Source of the DNA: Saprospiraceae bacterium
Lineage (GTDB): Bacteria > Bacteroidota > Bacteroidia > Chitinophagales > Saprospiraceae
Length of the DNA stretch: 37,535 nt
Assembly (NCBI GenBank): GCA_029252685.1
Contig: JAQXAY010000149.1
Span: 1-37,535, forward strand
Direction: 5' to 3'
Shown here: one piece after another, positions 23,211-32,800 of the stretch
Layout: each line of letters starts with the position of its first letter
Position numbering within the stretch: position 1 is the stretch's first letter
Position numbers and translations under genes: made by a program
Notes under the pieces: model-generated
What the model was told of the DNA's origin: nothing
What the model saw: the letters and a program-made list of their open reading frames with translations, nothing else
Databases searched by the model: none

Positions 23211-25664
23211 CTATGCTTTAGTATATTCAGCAATCATACGTTTAATCTTATCTCCGAGTGCTTCACTACTCATACGAGCTCGAAGTCGATCTGTAATAAT
23301 AGGAAAAGAAAATGGACTTGGTTTTGGACAGGACTGGATCAGCAATTCCTGCTTACTCATTCTTTGCATCGCTTGCTCCATCCGTTCCTGCTGAAACTGA
23401 TAAGCATACACTTCGCTATATGCCTGATTGAATAATAAATTTTCCGGTTCGTAATCCTCAAATACAGAGAAAAACATTTGAGCGCTAGATTGAAGGTGCT
23501 TATCTTTTTTTCGTTTATCTGGTGGCCCTGTAAAAACTAGTCCTGATATGACTGCTATATCTCTGAAGGTTCGCTTTGCAATCTCCGCAGCATTGACACT
23601 CTCCAAAAGATCTTCATGCATATCCTCTACTCGAAGTAATGCCTTAGACCGTATTAGTTCTGGGTCCACATATTGATCGGACAAGATTTCAAAACCATAA
23701 TCATTATAGGCCAAAGAAAATGAGATTGGAAATTCTTGAGATATTCGATAAGCCAGCAATGCACACATTGCTTCATGTACATATCTACCCTCAAAAGGAT
23801 AGACCAACAAATGATGTCCTTCTCTAGATTCAAAGGATTCTATAAGCAACTGATTTGACGATGGAATTGCAGACAAAGCTTCTTGCTTCTCCAAGAAAGA
23901 ACTCAGTGCTTTAAATTCCTTACAAGCATTTCTATTTTCTTTCATGTTTTGCATCTCTTCCCTCAAAAGAGCACCCAATTGAGCGGACAAAGTCATTCGT
24001 CCACCCATCCAACTCACCACTTTAGGTTTCTTAGCTCTGGAGATTTTTACCTGAGCAATCATCTCCCGAATACGAACCAGCTGTAGTACCCTTCCAGCAA
24101 AAATAAAGCTATCGCCAGGTTCTAATTTTGAAAGAAACCACTCTTCTACGGTTCCCAAATAACCCCCTTTCACAAATTTCACTCGGAGTTCTCCATCTCC
24201 TACTATAGTCCCAATTTGCATCCTGTGACGCATAGCCACACGCCTACTATTTACTTTGAACATGCCATCCTCAAGTACTTCCACTCGTCTAAACTCATCA
24301 TAGGCCTCCATACTCTGAGACCCCTTAGATATGTAGTTTAAAATCCACTGCCATTCATTCAAGTCTAGATATTGAAATGCATGCGTCTGCAGTATTTCTT
24401 CTAAAATTTGATCGGGATAAAAGCCATCTGACACGGCAAGTGTTACAAGATATTGAGCAAGCACATCAAAGGATAGCTCGTAGGGTTTTCGATCTTCCAT
24501 AATCTCACGCTCTACAGCCGTTCGAATAGCTTTAGCTTCCAACAGCTCTAAAGAATAGGTAGGCACAAAATAAATTCTGCTGCTCTTACCTGGAGCATGA
24601 CCACTTCTTCCGGCACGTTGTAAAAATCGAGCTACACCCTTAGGACTCCCAATTTGAACGATTGATTCAACAGGTGCAAAGTCAACGCCCAAATCTAAAC
24701 TAGAAGTACAAACCACCACCTTTAGTTTCTCGTCCCGAATTGCCTGCTCCACCCAAAGACGCATTTCTTTCTCAATACTCCCATGGTGCATGGCGATTAC
24801 TCCTGCAAGATCAGAATACTGCTCCAAAAGCGCCTGAAACCAACTTTCACATTGACTTCTCGTATTGGTAAACACCAAGGTTGTTTTACTTTTCTCAATC
24901 ACAGCTGCGACCTGTTCAATCTGATGCAAGCCCAAATGCCCTCTCCAAGGGAAAGCATCCATTTTCATGGGCGTTAAGCTTTCAATTGTAATTTTCTTCT
25001 TTTTCTTCGATCGAACTAAAATCGACTGTTCTAGCACTGCTTGACGTGTACCTAAAAGTACCTGCATCGCTTGTTCAAGGTTTCCAATAGTTGCAGATAT
25101 TCCCCAAACTCGAAGCTTAGGAGCAATGCTCAACAACCTTGATGTTGCTAATTCAATCTGTACACCTCGCTTACTCCCTATCAACTCATGCCACTCATCG
25201 ACAACAAAAGCCTTCAAGCCTTTCATTTTTTGTTGATAGTCCTTAGATGCCAAAAGCAAGTGTAAACTCTCTGGAGTAGTAATCAGAAGTGTCGGGAAAT
25301 TTCGTCTCTGCCTTGCTCGCTCAGATGTAGAAGTATCTCCATTCCGAATACCTACGGTGATATCGATACCCATATCTTTCGCAAAGCGTTCAGAGGCTAT
25401 CTTAATTTCATTGGACAAGGATTTCAGTGGCGTTATCCAAATTGCTTTCAATCCTTTCACCGGTTTTCCTTTGGACGATTGGATAAGATCGAGTACAATG
25501 GGAACCCAAAGTGCAAGAGTCTTTCCACTTCCAGTTGGAGCGTTCAACAAACCATGCTTTCCCGACAGATAAGCATCCCAACAAGACCGCTGAAAAGGAG
25601 CTGGCTTCCAGGCTCGTTCATCAAACCAATCCTTGGCAATTCCTATGACTTCCTTCCTATTCAT
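23211..25664 (-). CDS. Ligase-associated DEXH-box helicase (Lhr-core type)
   Basis: The 817-residue product has the superfamily 2 motifs: APTGSGKT (42-49), TPLKSL, VVDEWHEL (the DEWH box), SATIGN and QRAGRSGH. A winged-helix and Lhr-like C-terminal part follow. It is the single-stranded-DNA-dependent ATPase of the ligase-associated cluster. Helicases of this group move 3' to 5' and unwind RNA:DNA hybrids in studied relatives. The start codon overlaps the ligase stop (ATGA, 25664-25661), so translation is likely coupled. It is of normal length and has all motifs. Confidence 0.95.
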   Translation of the reverse strand: MNRKEVIGIAKDWFDERAWKPAPFQRSCWDAYLSGKHGLLNAPTGSGKTLALWVPIVLDLIQSSKGKPVKGLKAIWITPLKSLSNEIKIASERFAKDMGIDITVGIRNGDTSTSERARQRRNFPTLLITTPESLHLLLASKDYQQKMKGLKAFVVDEWHELIGSKRGVQIELATSRLLSIAPKLRVWGISATIGNLEQAMQVLLGTRQAVLEQSILVRSKKKKKITIESLTPMKMDAFPWRGHLGLHQIEQVAAVIEKSKTTLVFTNTRSQCESWFQALLEQYSDLAGVIAMHHGSIEKEMRLWVEQAIRDEKLKVVVCTSSLDLGVDFAPVESIVQIGSPKGVARFLQRAGRSGHAPGKSSRIYFVPTYSLELLEAKAIRTAVEREIMEDRKPYELSFDVLAQYLVTLAVSDGFYPDQILEEILQTHAFQYLDLNEWQWILNYISKGSQSMEAYDEFRRVEVLEDGMFKVNSRRVAMRHRMQIGTIVGDGELRVKFVKGGYLGTVEEWFLSKLEPGDSFIFAGRVLQLVRIREMIAQVKISRAKKPKVVSWMGGRMTLSAQLGALLREEMQNMKENRNACKEFKALSSFLEKQEALSAIPSSNQLLIESFESREGHHLLVYPFEGRYVHEAMCALLAYRISQEFPISFSLAYNDYGFEILSDQYVDPELIRSKALLRVEDMHEDLLESVNAAEIAKRTFRDIAVISGLVFTGPPDKRKKDKHLQSSAQMFFSVFEDYEPENLLFNQAYSEVYAYQFQQERMEQAMQRMSKQELLIQSCPKPSPFSFPIITDRLRARMSSEALGDKIKRMIAEYTKA

Positions 25665-27262
25665 TCTATTATCATTGCCTTTAGATCATCCAATGTATTT
25701 GCCTCTTCAATTTTTTTATCCTGTCGCCACCTAAGTATCCTCGGAAAACGTGTGGCGATGCCACTTTTGTGTCTACTCGAAGGAGCGATTGCTTCAAATC
25801 CGATCTCAAAAACCAATTCGGGAACAACACTCCTTACTGGACCGAATCGCTCTATAGTATTGCTTTTTATAAACTTATCTACTGCCCTAAACTCCTTATC
25901 TGTAAGCCCTGAATAAGCCTTTGCAAAAGTCACTAATTCCCGTTCACCTGACTCATTCTCTCGCCAAAGTGCAAAGGTATAATCTGTGAAAAGATTGGAT
26001 CTCCTGCCATGTCCTCGCATCGCATAAGTCAAGACAGCATCTATACACATTGGGTCGAGCTTCCATTTCCACCAATCGCCTTTTTTCCTTCCTATCCGGT
26101 ATGGAGCATCCTTGCGTTTTAGCATCAAGCCTTCGCTCTTCATGTCTCTTGCCTTTGCTCTAACTTTCTCGAGGTCTTCCCACTCCTCAAACTCAACTAA
26201 AGGAGATATATCTATTAGGGGATTATCAACCCTCTGAACTACAGCTTCTAATTTGATTCTTCGTTCCATAAAAGCATCAGCCCGCAAATCGTCGCCCTCA
26301 CACTCTAAAAGATCATATGCCCTCAAAATAACAGGTACTTTTTCCAATAGAGCTTTAGACACCGTCCTTCTTCCTATGCGTTTTTGCAAATCATTAAAAG
26401 TACCAATCTTACCATCGATCATAGGCAGCAACTCTCCATCAAATACAGTACCATCTGGAATATTTGTGGAAATCCTATCGAACTCTGGATATCTGTCTGT
26501 CACCAACTCTTCTCCTCTTGTCCAGATAAATATGGCTCCATTTCGCTTGATCAATTGAGCCCGAATCCCATCCCATTTGTGTTCAGCATACCAATCATCT
26601 ACAGTACCTAAGGCAGGAAGCTCATCCTCCAGAGCGTAGGCTAGATAAAATGGATATGGTTTAGAGTCCTGATCTCCGGAGCGCTCATCCAGAACGAGTT
26701 CTTGAAAACTAATTGACTGAGGTTTCCAATTTCCCATCAATTTATAGGCTAAAATATCTTCTTCTATTTCAGTAGCCATAGAAAGGGACCTTGTCATCAG
26801 TTTTTGGCTTACCCCAATTCTAAAACCTCCGGTCAGCAACTTTGTGAATACAAATCGTTCGTAATATGGAAGAATGCTCCATTCGCGCTGCAGGTATTCC
26901 TTTTTAACTGAGTCTTCTTCTTTTTTCAGCCAGATCATATCATTCAGATAATCCGTTAAGGAACGTTCTTTTTCCTTTTCAGCGGTCTGAGGAACAACCA
27001 AGGCTATCGTCTCGGCAAGGTCACCAACAATATGATAAGAATCTTCAAACAGCCAAAGGTCTATCTGAGCAAGTTCAGCGGCATACGCTCTAAGTAGTGT
27101 TGTATTGACTGGCCTTGAAGGTCTACGATGGGATAGTAAGGCGATCGTCCAAACTTTGTCTGTATCTGAAGCCGAACGAAAATATTCAGCTAGGGCTCGA
27201 ACTTTTACAGTTGTTTTATTGGTGGTATCCAATTGCTTTATCAGTGCTGCAAATGCTTTCAT
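25661..27262 (-). CDS. ATP-dependent DNA ligase (ligase-associated repair cluster)
   Basis: The 533-residue product has an N-terminal DNA-binding domain of about 200 residues, a nucleotidyltransferase domain and an OB fold. Motif I is AEHKWDGIR with Lys229 as the adenylated residue. The later motifs include FDGELL, EGLMLKRKDAPY (motif IV region) and KWKLDP. The OB fold near residue 420 onward ends with GIATRFPRILRWRQDK. It would seal nicks in the cluster's repair pathway. The start codon overlaps the exonuclease stop by ATGA (27262-27259). It is distinct from the housekeeping NAD-dependent ligase of bacteria. Confidence 0.95.
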   Translation of the reverse strand: MKAFAALIKQLDTTNKTTVKVRALAEYFRSASDTDKVWTIALLSHRRPSRPVNTTLLRAYAAELAQIDLWLFEDSYHIVGDLAETIALVVPQTAEKEKERSLTDYLNDMIWLKKEEDSVKKEYLQREWSILPYYERFVFTKLLTGGFRIGVSQKLMTRSLSMATEIEEDILAYKLMGNWKPQSISFQELVLDERSGDQDSKPYPFYLAYALEDELPALGTVDDWYAEHKWDGIRAQLIKRNGAIFIWTRGEELVTDRYPEFDRISTNIPDGTVFDGELLPMIDGKIGTFNDLQKRIGRRTVSKALLEKVPVILRAYDLLECEGDDLRADAFMERRIKLEAVVQRVDNPLIDISPLVEFEEWEDLEKVRAKARDMKSEGLMLKRKDAPYRIGRKKGDWWKWKLDPMCIDAVLTYAMRGHGRRSNLFTDYTFALWRENESGERELVTFAKAYSGLTDKEFRAVDKFIKSNTIERFGPVRSVVPELVFEIGFEAIAPSSRHKSGIATRFPRILRWRQDKKIEEANTLDDLKAMIIE

Positions 27263-28311
27263 ACCTCTACCTTTTCTACCTCCAACAATTCCCCTTCATA
27301 CTGAGTTTTCTCTGTTCGAGCATCCAAGCCGATAGACCTCAAGTACTTTGAAAATATGTCCGTATATCCATGTGTACAGATCACCTTCTCCGCTCCAGAT
27401 GACTTGATAGCTTTGAGTAATGCTTGCCAGTCACAATGGTCTGACAGGACAAAACCTCGATCTACTGCCCGTCGTCTTCTTGCGCCCCGAAAGGCCATCC
27501 ATCCGCTAGCAGAGGCTGTTTCAAAAGGCACCATTTTTCGAATCCAGGAAGAACCATGTGCACTTGGCGGAGCAATAACTATATTACCTAACAGGTCTTG
27601 TTTCTTTGTGTCTCTAGTGATCAGTTCTGTTGGAGGAAAATCTACTATCGACCGCAATACTTCCGTCATCTTCTCTATGGCACCATGGGTATATATTTTA
27701 CCCTGATCAACATTCAAATGCTTAAGAATACGCTGAGCCTTACCTAGAGAGTAGGCGAAGATAACACTTGTCTTTTCTTCCGTTTTATTGTCTGCCCACC
27801 AGCTATTGATGTCCTGCATTACCTCCTGTTGCGGCCTCCAATTGAATGCGGGCAAACCAAAGGTACATTCTGTAATAAGAGCATGACATTTTACAGGTTC
27901 CCAAGGCTGACATACACCATCATCTTGTAATTTATAATCTCCTGTAAAAACCCATACCTCCCCTTTGTACTCAACCCTTACCTGAGAAGAACCTATCACA
28001 TGACCAGCAGGATGCAAGGAGAACTGAACACCATTAACTGTAAACACCTCTCCCCACTCTATACCTTTTACTGCAATATTACCCAGACGATGGCGTATGA
28101 TAGGCACGTTAAAATGATGGGTTAAATAGTACTTGTGACCAAATTTTGAATGGTCAGAATGACCATGTGTTATTATACATCTATTAACGGGTTTCCAAGC
28201 ATCGATGTAAAGATCTGCCTGCGGGCAGTAAATACCTCTTTCATTAAAGACTAGCAGTGGCTGATCTTTGTTCGTTTTGATGTTAAAACCTAATTTGGTA
28301 TCCCCAGTCAT
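27259..28311 (-). CDS. Ligase-associated MBL-fold exonuclease
   Basis: The ATG at 28311 gives a 350-residue product in the usual family range. An upstream TTG is possible but adds 25 residues without family likeness. The metallo-beta-lactamase motif THGHSDH (48-54) binds two metals. Downstream are HPAGHVIGSSQV, FTGDYKL and TECTFGLPAF. The beta-CASP-like part has SDHCDWQALL and a final VICTHGY. It resembles the SNM1/CPSF nuclease group. It is the first gene of the four-gene cluster and lies 102 bp after the gltD stop codon on the other side, so the cluster may have its own promoter. Confidence 0.95.
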   Translation of the reverse strand: MTGDTKLGFNIKTNKDQPLLVFNERGIYCPQADLYIDAWKPVNRCIITHGHSDHSKFGHKYYLTHHFNVPIIRHRLGNIAVKGIEWGEVFTVNGVQFSLHPAGHVIGSSQVRVEYKGEVWVFTGDYKLQDDGVCQPWEPVKCHALITECTFGLPAFNWRPQQEVMQDINSWWADNKTEEKTSVIFAYSLGKAQRILKHLNVDQGKIYTHGAIEKMTEVLRSIVDFPPTELITRDTKKQDLLGNIVIAPPSAHGSSWIRKMVPFETASASGWMAFRGARRRRAVDRGFVLSDHCDWQALLKAIKSSGAEKVICTHGYTDIFSKYLRSIGLDARTEKTQYEGELLEVEKVEV

Positions 28312-28413
28312 ATGATGGTATCGATAAGTTTCTATACCAACAATTGAATGGGGGCATTGTTCAACAGAAGAAAGATGTAAAAACAAGCTTGAATTGACAG
28401 GAAAAGTCCTTGT

Positions 28414-29835
28414 TTACTTTTGAAAATCGTGATGAAGAGCCTCAGCTGCCGATCTTCCCTCAGCAATAGCCCATACCACTAGAGATTGACCACGGCGCAT
28501 ATCACCAGCTACATAAACTTTATCTTGAGATGTTTTGAAATCATCGGAATGTACATTCCCTGTGTCATCGAGCTTTACCCCCAATTGATCAAGTAATCCT
28601 TTCTTTTGAGGATTTGAGAAACCTATCGCTAAAAAAACTTGATCACATATAAGCGTTCTGCGTGATTCTTCAATGGGCACCATTTGATTGTTCCCCTCAG
28701 GACCTGTAGTCCACTCTACATTAACCAATTCAACTCCTGATACATTGATTCCATCCTTTGAATAAAAACGACTAGTCAAGATAGCCCATTCACGATCACA
28801 GCCTTCCTCATGCGAGGAGGATGTCCTAAGAACCATTGGCCAATTGGGCCATAAATCAGTTAATGATCTAGTATGAGAAGGCTTGGCAAGGAGTTCTATC
28901 TGTGTAACAGAAGCCGCATTCAAACGATTTGAAGTTCCTACACAATCTGCACCTGTATCACCACCTCCTATGACAAGTACATGCTTACCTTTTACATCAA
29001 TCTGTGGCAGTGTTGACTGCTCAAGTCCTGCAACCTTCCTATTATTCTGCTCTAAAAAATTCATCGCAAAATGAATTCCCTTCAAATCCCTCCCCTTTAT
29101 CGGAAGATCTCGTGGTACTGTTGAGCCACCACTTAATACGACCCGATCATAGTGGTTTAGAAGATCTTTTGCACTTATATCTACGCCAACATTGACAGAA
29201 GTATGCATGCGAATACCTGAATTTTTCATCACTTTAAGCCTTCGATCTATGATATTCTTCTCTAACTTAAAGTCTGGAATACCATAACGCAGTAAGCCTC
29301 CAATACGGTCACTGCGTTCATAGACGTCAACAGAATAGCCCAGCTTATTGAGTTGATCCGAGCAGGCTAGGCCTGCTGGACCTGACCCAATGATTGCAAC
29401 CTTAATTCCGTTTCGTTTAATATCTTTTACGGGCTGAACCCAGCCCTGCTCAAATGCATGTTCTATGATAGATTTTTCGACAAACTCAATTGTAACCGGA
29501 TCGGCATTAATATTCAAAACACAAGATGCTTCGCATGGAGCTGGACAGATGCGACCTGTAAATTCAGGAAAGTTATTTGTCTGTGATAGTAGAGTATATG
29601 CAGACCTCCAATCTCCGCTATGCACTGCCTCGTTAAAGTCAGGTATTAAGTTACCTAGGGGACATCCATTATGGCAAAAGGGAACACCACAATCCATACA
29701 TCTAGAGGCTTGTTTTTGTGGCATATCTGTACCAAAAGGCAAATCAAATTCACCGAAATGAGACAACCTCCCGCGTACAGATTCATTCTGAGGAGTTTGC
29801 CTTTGTACATCTTTAAATCCCTTAAAATGCTCCAT
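28414..29835 (-). CDS. gltD: Glutamate synthase small subunit (GltD)
   Basis: The 473-residue product has two [4Fe-4S]-type Cys clusters at the N-terminus (Cys46, 49, 54, 58 and Cys97, 101, 105). It also has an FAD-binding GSGPAG motif at 150-155 and an NADPH-binding GGGDTG motif at 290-295. It passes electrons from NADPH to the large subunit. The gene starts 9 bp after the stop of gltB and ends the P-II/amt/gltB/gltD operon. Its start is the ATG at 29835, preceded by an unusually strong Shine-Dalgarno sequence. Confidence 0.97.
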   Translation of the reverse strand: MEHFKGFKDVQRQTPQNESVRGRLSHFGEFDLPFGTDMPQKQASRCMDCGVPFCHNGCPLGNLIPDFNEAVHSGDWRSAYTLLSQTNNFPEFTGRICPAPCEASCVLNINADPVTIEFVEKSIIEHAFEQGWVQPVKDIKRNGIKVAIIGSGPAGLACSDQLNKLGYSVDVYERSDRIGGLLRYGIPDFKLEKNIIDRRLKVMKNSGIRMHTSVNVGVDISAKDLLNHYDRVVLSGGSTVPRDLPIKGRDLKGIHFAMNFLEQNNRKVAGLEQSTLPQIDVKGKHVLVIGGGDTGADCVGTSNRLNAASVTQIELLAKPSHTRSLTDLWPNWPMVLRTSSSHEEGCDREWAILTSRFYSKDGINVSGVELVNVEWTTGPEGNNQMVPIEESRRTLICDQVFLAIGFSNPQKKGLLDQLGVKLDDTGNVHSDDFKTSQDKVYVAGDMRRGQSLVVWAIAEGRSAAEALHHDFQK

Positions 29836-29839
29836 TTGT

Positions 29840-29846
29840 ACCTCCT
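29840..29846 (-). promoter_or_regulatory. Strong Shine-Dalgarno sequence of gltD
   Basis: On the minus strand AGGAGGT lies four bases before the gltD ATG and overlaps the gltB stop codon. Most genes here have no such match, as usual in Bacteroidota. It may help keep GltD levels up at the end of a long operon. Confidence 0.7.
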
Positions 29847-32800
29847 ATTTAGTTTGCGTAAGTCTACTTCGCTTTAGTTCGAGTATTGCTTTAAATTCTT
29901 TAGGGAATACCTTATAAAATCGCTTTTTTTCCCGCTGCCAGTTATTTAATAGCTTTGTAGCTTTCGCACTTGATGTAAGTTTAACATGCTCTTTTAATTG
30001 ATTCTGAACGAAGAGGTGATCTTCTGTACCCATTGTTTCAATGAGAACCATCTCTCTATTTATACATTCCAGATTATTCATATTACCATCGTAGATATAG
30101 GCTAGTCCACCACTCATACCTGCCCCAAAATTCCTTCCTACTGGTCCTAAAATAATGACACTACCTCCAGTCATATATTCACAGCCATTGTCGCCAATTC
30201 CTTCTACAACAGCATTTGCGCCACTATTTCTGACGCAAAACCTGTCACCGGCTAAGCCACTAATAAATACATTTCCGGAGGTAGCACCATACAAACAAAC
30301 ATTACCTACGATGATATTTTCTTCTGATTTTAATCTATTTTTCCTGTCTGGCAATAGGGCAATCCTCGCACCACTTAGCCCCTTTCCCATATAATCATTT
30401 GCTTCACCTTCCAAAGTAAAATGAAGCCCTTGTGCCCCAAAAGCTGCAAAACTTTGACCAGCACTTCCTCTAAAGTGCATGCGAATAGTATTTACGCTCA
30501 GTCCATCTGAACCAAATCTTCTTGCTATTTCATTTGACAACATAGCACCTACCGCTCGATCTGTACTTTTGACTTCAAAGAATTTATTGATGTGGTATAT
30601 CTTTGATCGATTCAATTCAGCAAATTTAATAAGTGCTTTATCTAGAACATCTTCTAAGCGATGATCTTGACCTTTACTTGCATAAAGCGTTTGGTTTGGT
30701 CCAGGATCAAACTGATGAAGCATTACTTCTAGGTTCAATTTATTAGTCTTCCAAAAATCTTCTGTATGACCAATACGCAAAAGGTCCGTACGTCCAATCA
30801 GGTCCCTAACCTTTGAAATACCTAAGCTTGCCATTATTTCCCTAAGGTCTTGAGCAAGAAAGTGGAAATAATTAACCAAATGTTCAACCTTACCAGCGAA
30901 CCTTTCTCTTAAATCGGGATCTTGAGTCGCTATACCTACTGGACAAGTATTAAGGTGGCATTTACGCATTAGAATACAACCTTCTACTACCAAAGCAGCT
31001 GTTGCAATACCCCATTCATCTGCGCCCAACATAGAAGCAATTGCAAGATCTCTTCCTGTCCGGAGTTGTCCATCTGTCTGAAGCACAACTCGATCCCTCA
31101 GTTTATTCTTCAATAAAGTTTGATGTGTTTCTGATAAGCCCAACTCCCAGGGCAATCCTGCATGTCGAATGGAGCTCAAGGGAGAAGCACCTGTGCCACC
31201 ATCAGCACCGCTAATCAATATATGATCAGCCATTGCTTTTGTAACTCCCGATGCTATCACCCCTACTCCGGCTTTAGAAACAAGTTTTACGCTTATTCGA
31301 GCATTCCGATTTGCATTCTTTAGATCATAGATCAGCTGAGCCAAATCTTCAATGCTGTATATATCATGATGCGGTGGAGGAGAAATCAATCCAACTCCAG
31401 GTGTACTTTTTCGCACACGTGCAATATTATCGTCTACCTTATGACCAGGAAGTTGCCCCCCCTCACCAGGCTTAGCACCTTGGGCCATTTTTATTTGTAA
31501 TTCTACAGCATTAGATAAGTAATTAATTGTAACTCCAAACCTTCCCGAAGCTATTTGCTTAATAGCGGAATTCATGTTGTTTTGCTTGTCTGTTGGTTTG
31601 AACCTTGCCTCATCCTCTCCTCCTTCCCCACTATTACTTTTTCCACCTATTCGGTTCATCGCTTTTGCCAACGTGGTATGTGCTTCATAGCTTAAAGACC
31701 CAAAGGACATTGCACCTGTTGCAAAGCGCTTAAATATATCTTCAACAGGTTCAACCTGGTCGATAGAAATTGGCTTTTGTCTCCCTTCGATCGTCAAATA
31801 AGACCTTAACGTACTTGCATTTTTAGATACCTCATCGATCTCTTGGGTAAAAGCCTTGTATGTTTTATAATTATTGAGTTTTGTAGCATGTTGCAACAAA
31901 TGGATTGAAGTAGGATTAAATAAATGATACTCCCCTTTGCGCTTCCACTGATGAATGCCTGCTTTGGGTAAAGCAAGATTTTGACCTGAAGTATTAAAAG
32001 CCAAGGTATGCTTCATCGTTTGCTCTCGCTGTAAATCTTCAAAATCAAGCCCACCAATTCTACTTATTGTACCCCTAAAACACTTTTCAACAACAGTATT
32101 ATTCAGGCCTAGAATCTCAAAAGTTTTAGCCCCCTTGTATGAATTAACTGTAGATACTCCAAGCTTTGCCATTATCTTCAACAAACCCTTCTCAGCCGCT
32201 TTCTTGTAAGACCGTATCAACTCATGGGCTTGAATATCTTTCATCTTTCCAGCAAGACTTCTACAGCATTGATATGCCATATATGGAAAAATAGCATCTG
32301 CTCCATATGAAATAAGGGAGGCAAAATGATGGGTCTCCCAGACATCACCACCTTCTATTATCAAAGACACTTGTTTACGTTTACCCTTTCCGATCAAGGC
32401 ATGATGAATACCACCTGTTGCTAAAAGAGTTGGTATGGATAAATGCTTTTCATCGAGATCAGAATCACATAAGCAGATTATGTTGAAGTATTCCGACAAT
32501 TTATCTACGCTTTCTACAACTCTGTCCAGAGCTGCTTCAAGGCCTTCAGATTTAGTATATGCTAAAGAGATTCTAATAAATCGGAAGGAATCTCGGTCAA
32601 GCTTTTGAAGTTCTTCGAAGCCTTCTTCACCAAGGATTGGAGAATCCAGACGAACTACATCAGCCTCCGATTCAGTAGTTTCCAACAAGCGACCAGATCC
32701 ACCTAAAAATGTTTTCAAAGACATGAAGAATTCCTCTCTGATAGAATCAATAGGAGGATTTGTAACCTGCGCAAATTGCTGCTTAAAATAATTTGAAATA

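Noticed and set aside
25479-25916. Plus-strand open frame across the helicase/ligase junction
   Set aside because: It is antisense to two clear genes, with no domain likeness.
22569-28311. The nuclease/helicase/ligase cluster as a new defence system
   Set aside because: The four genes match the known ligase-associated DNA damage response cluster gene for gene.
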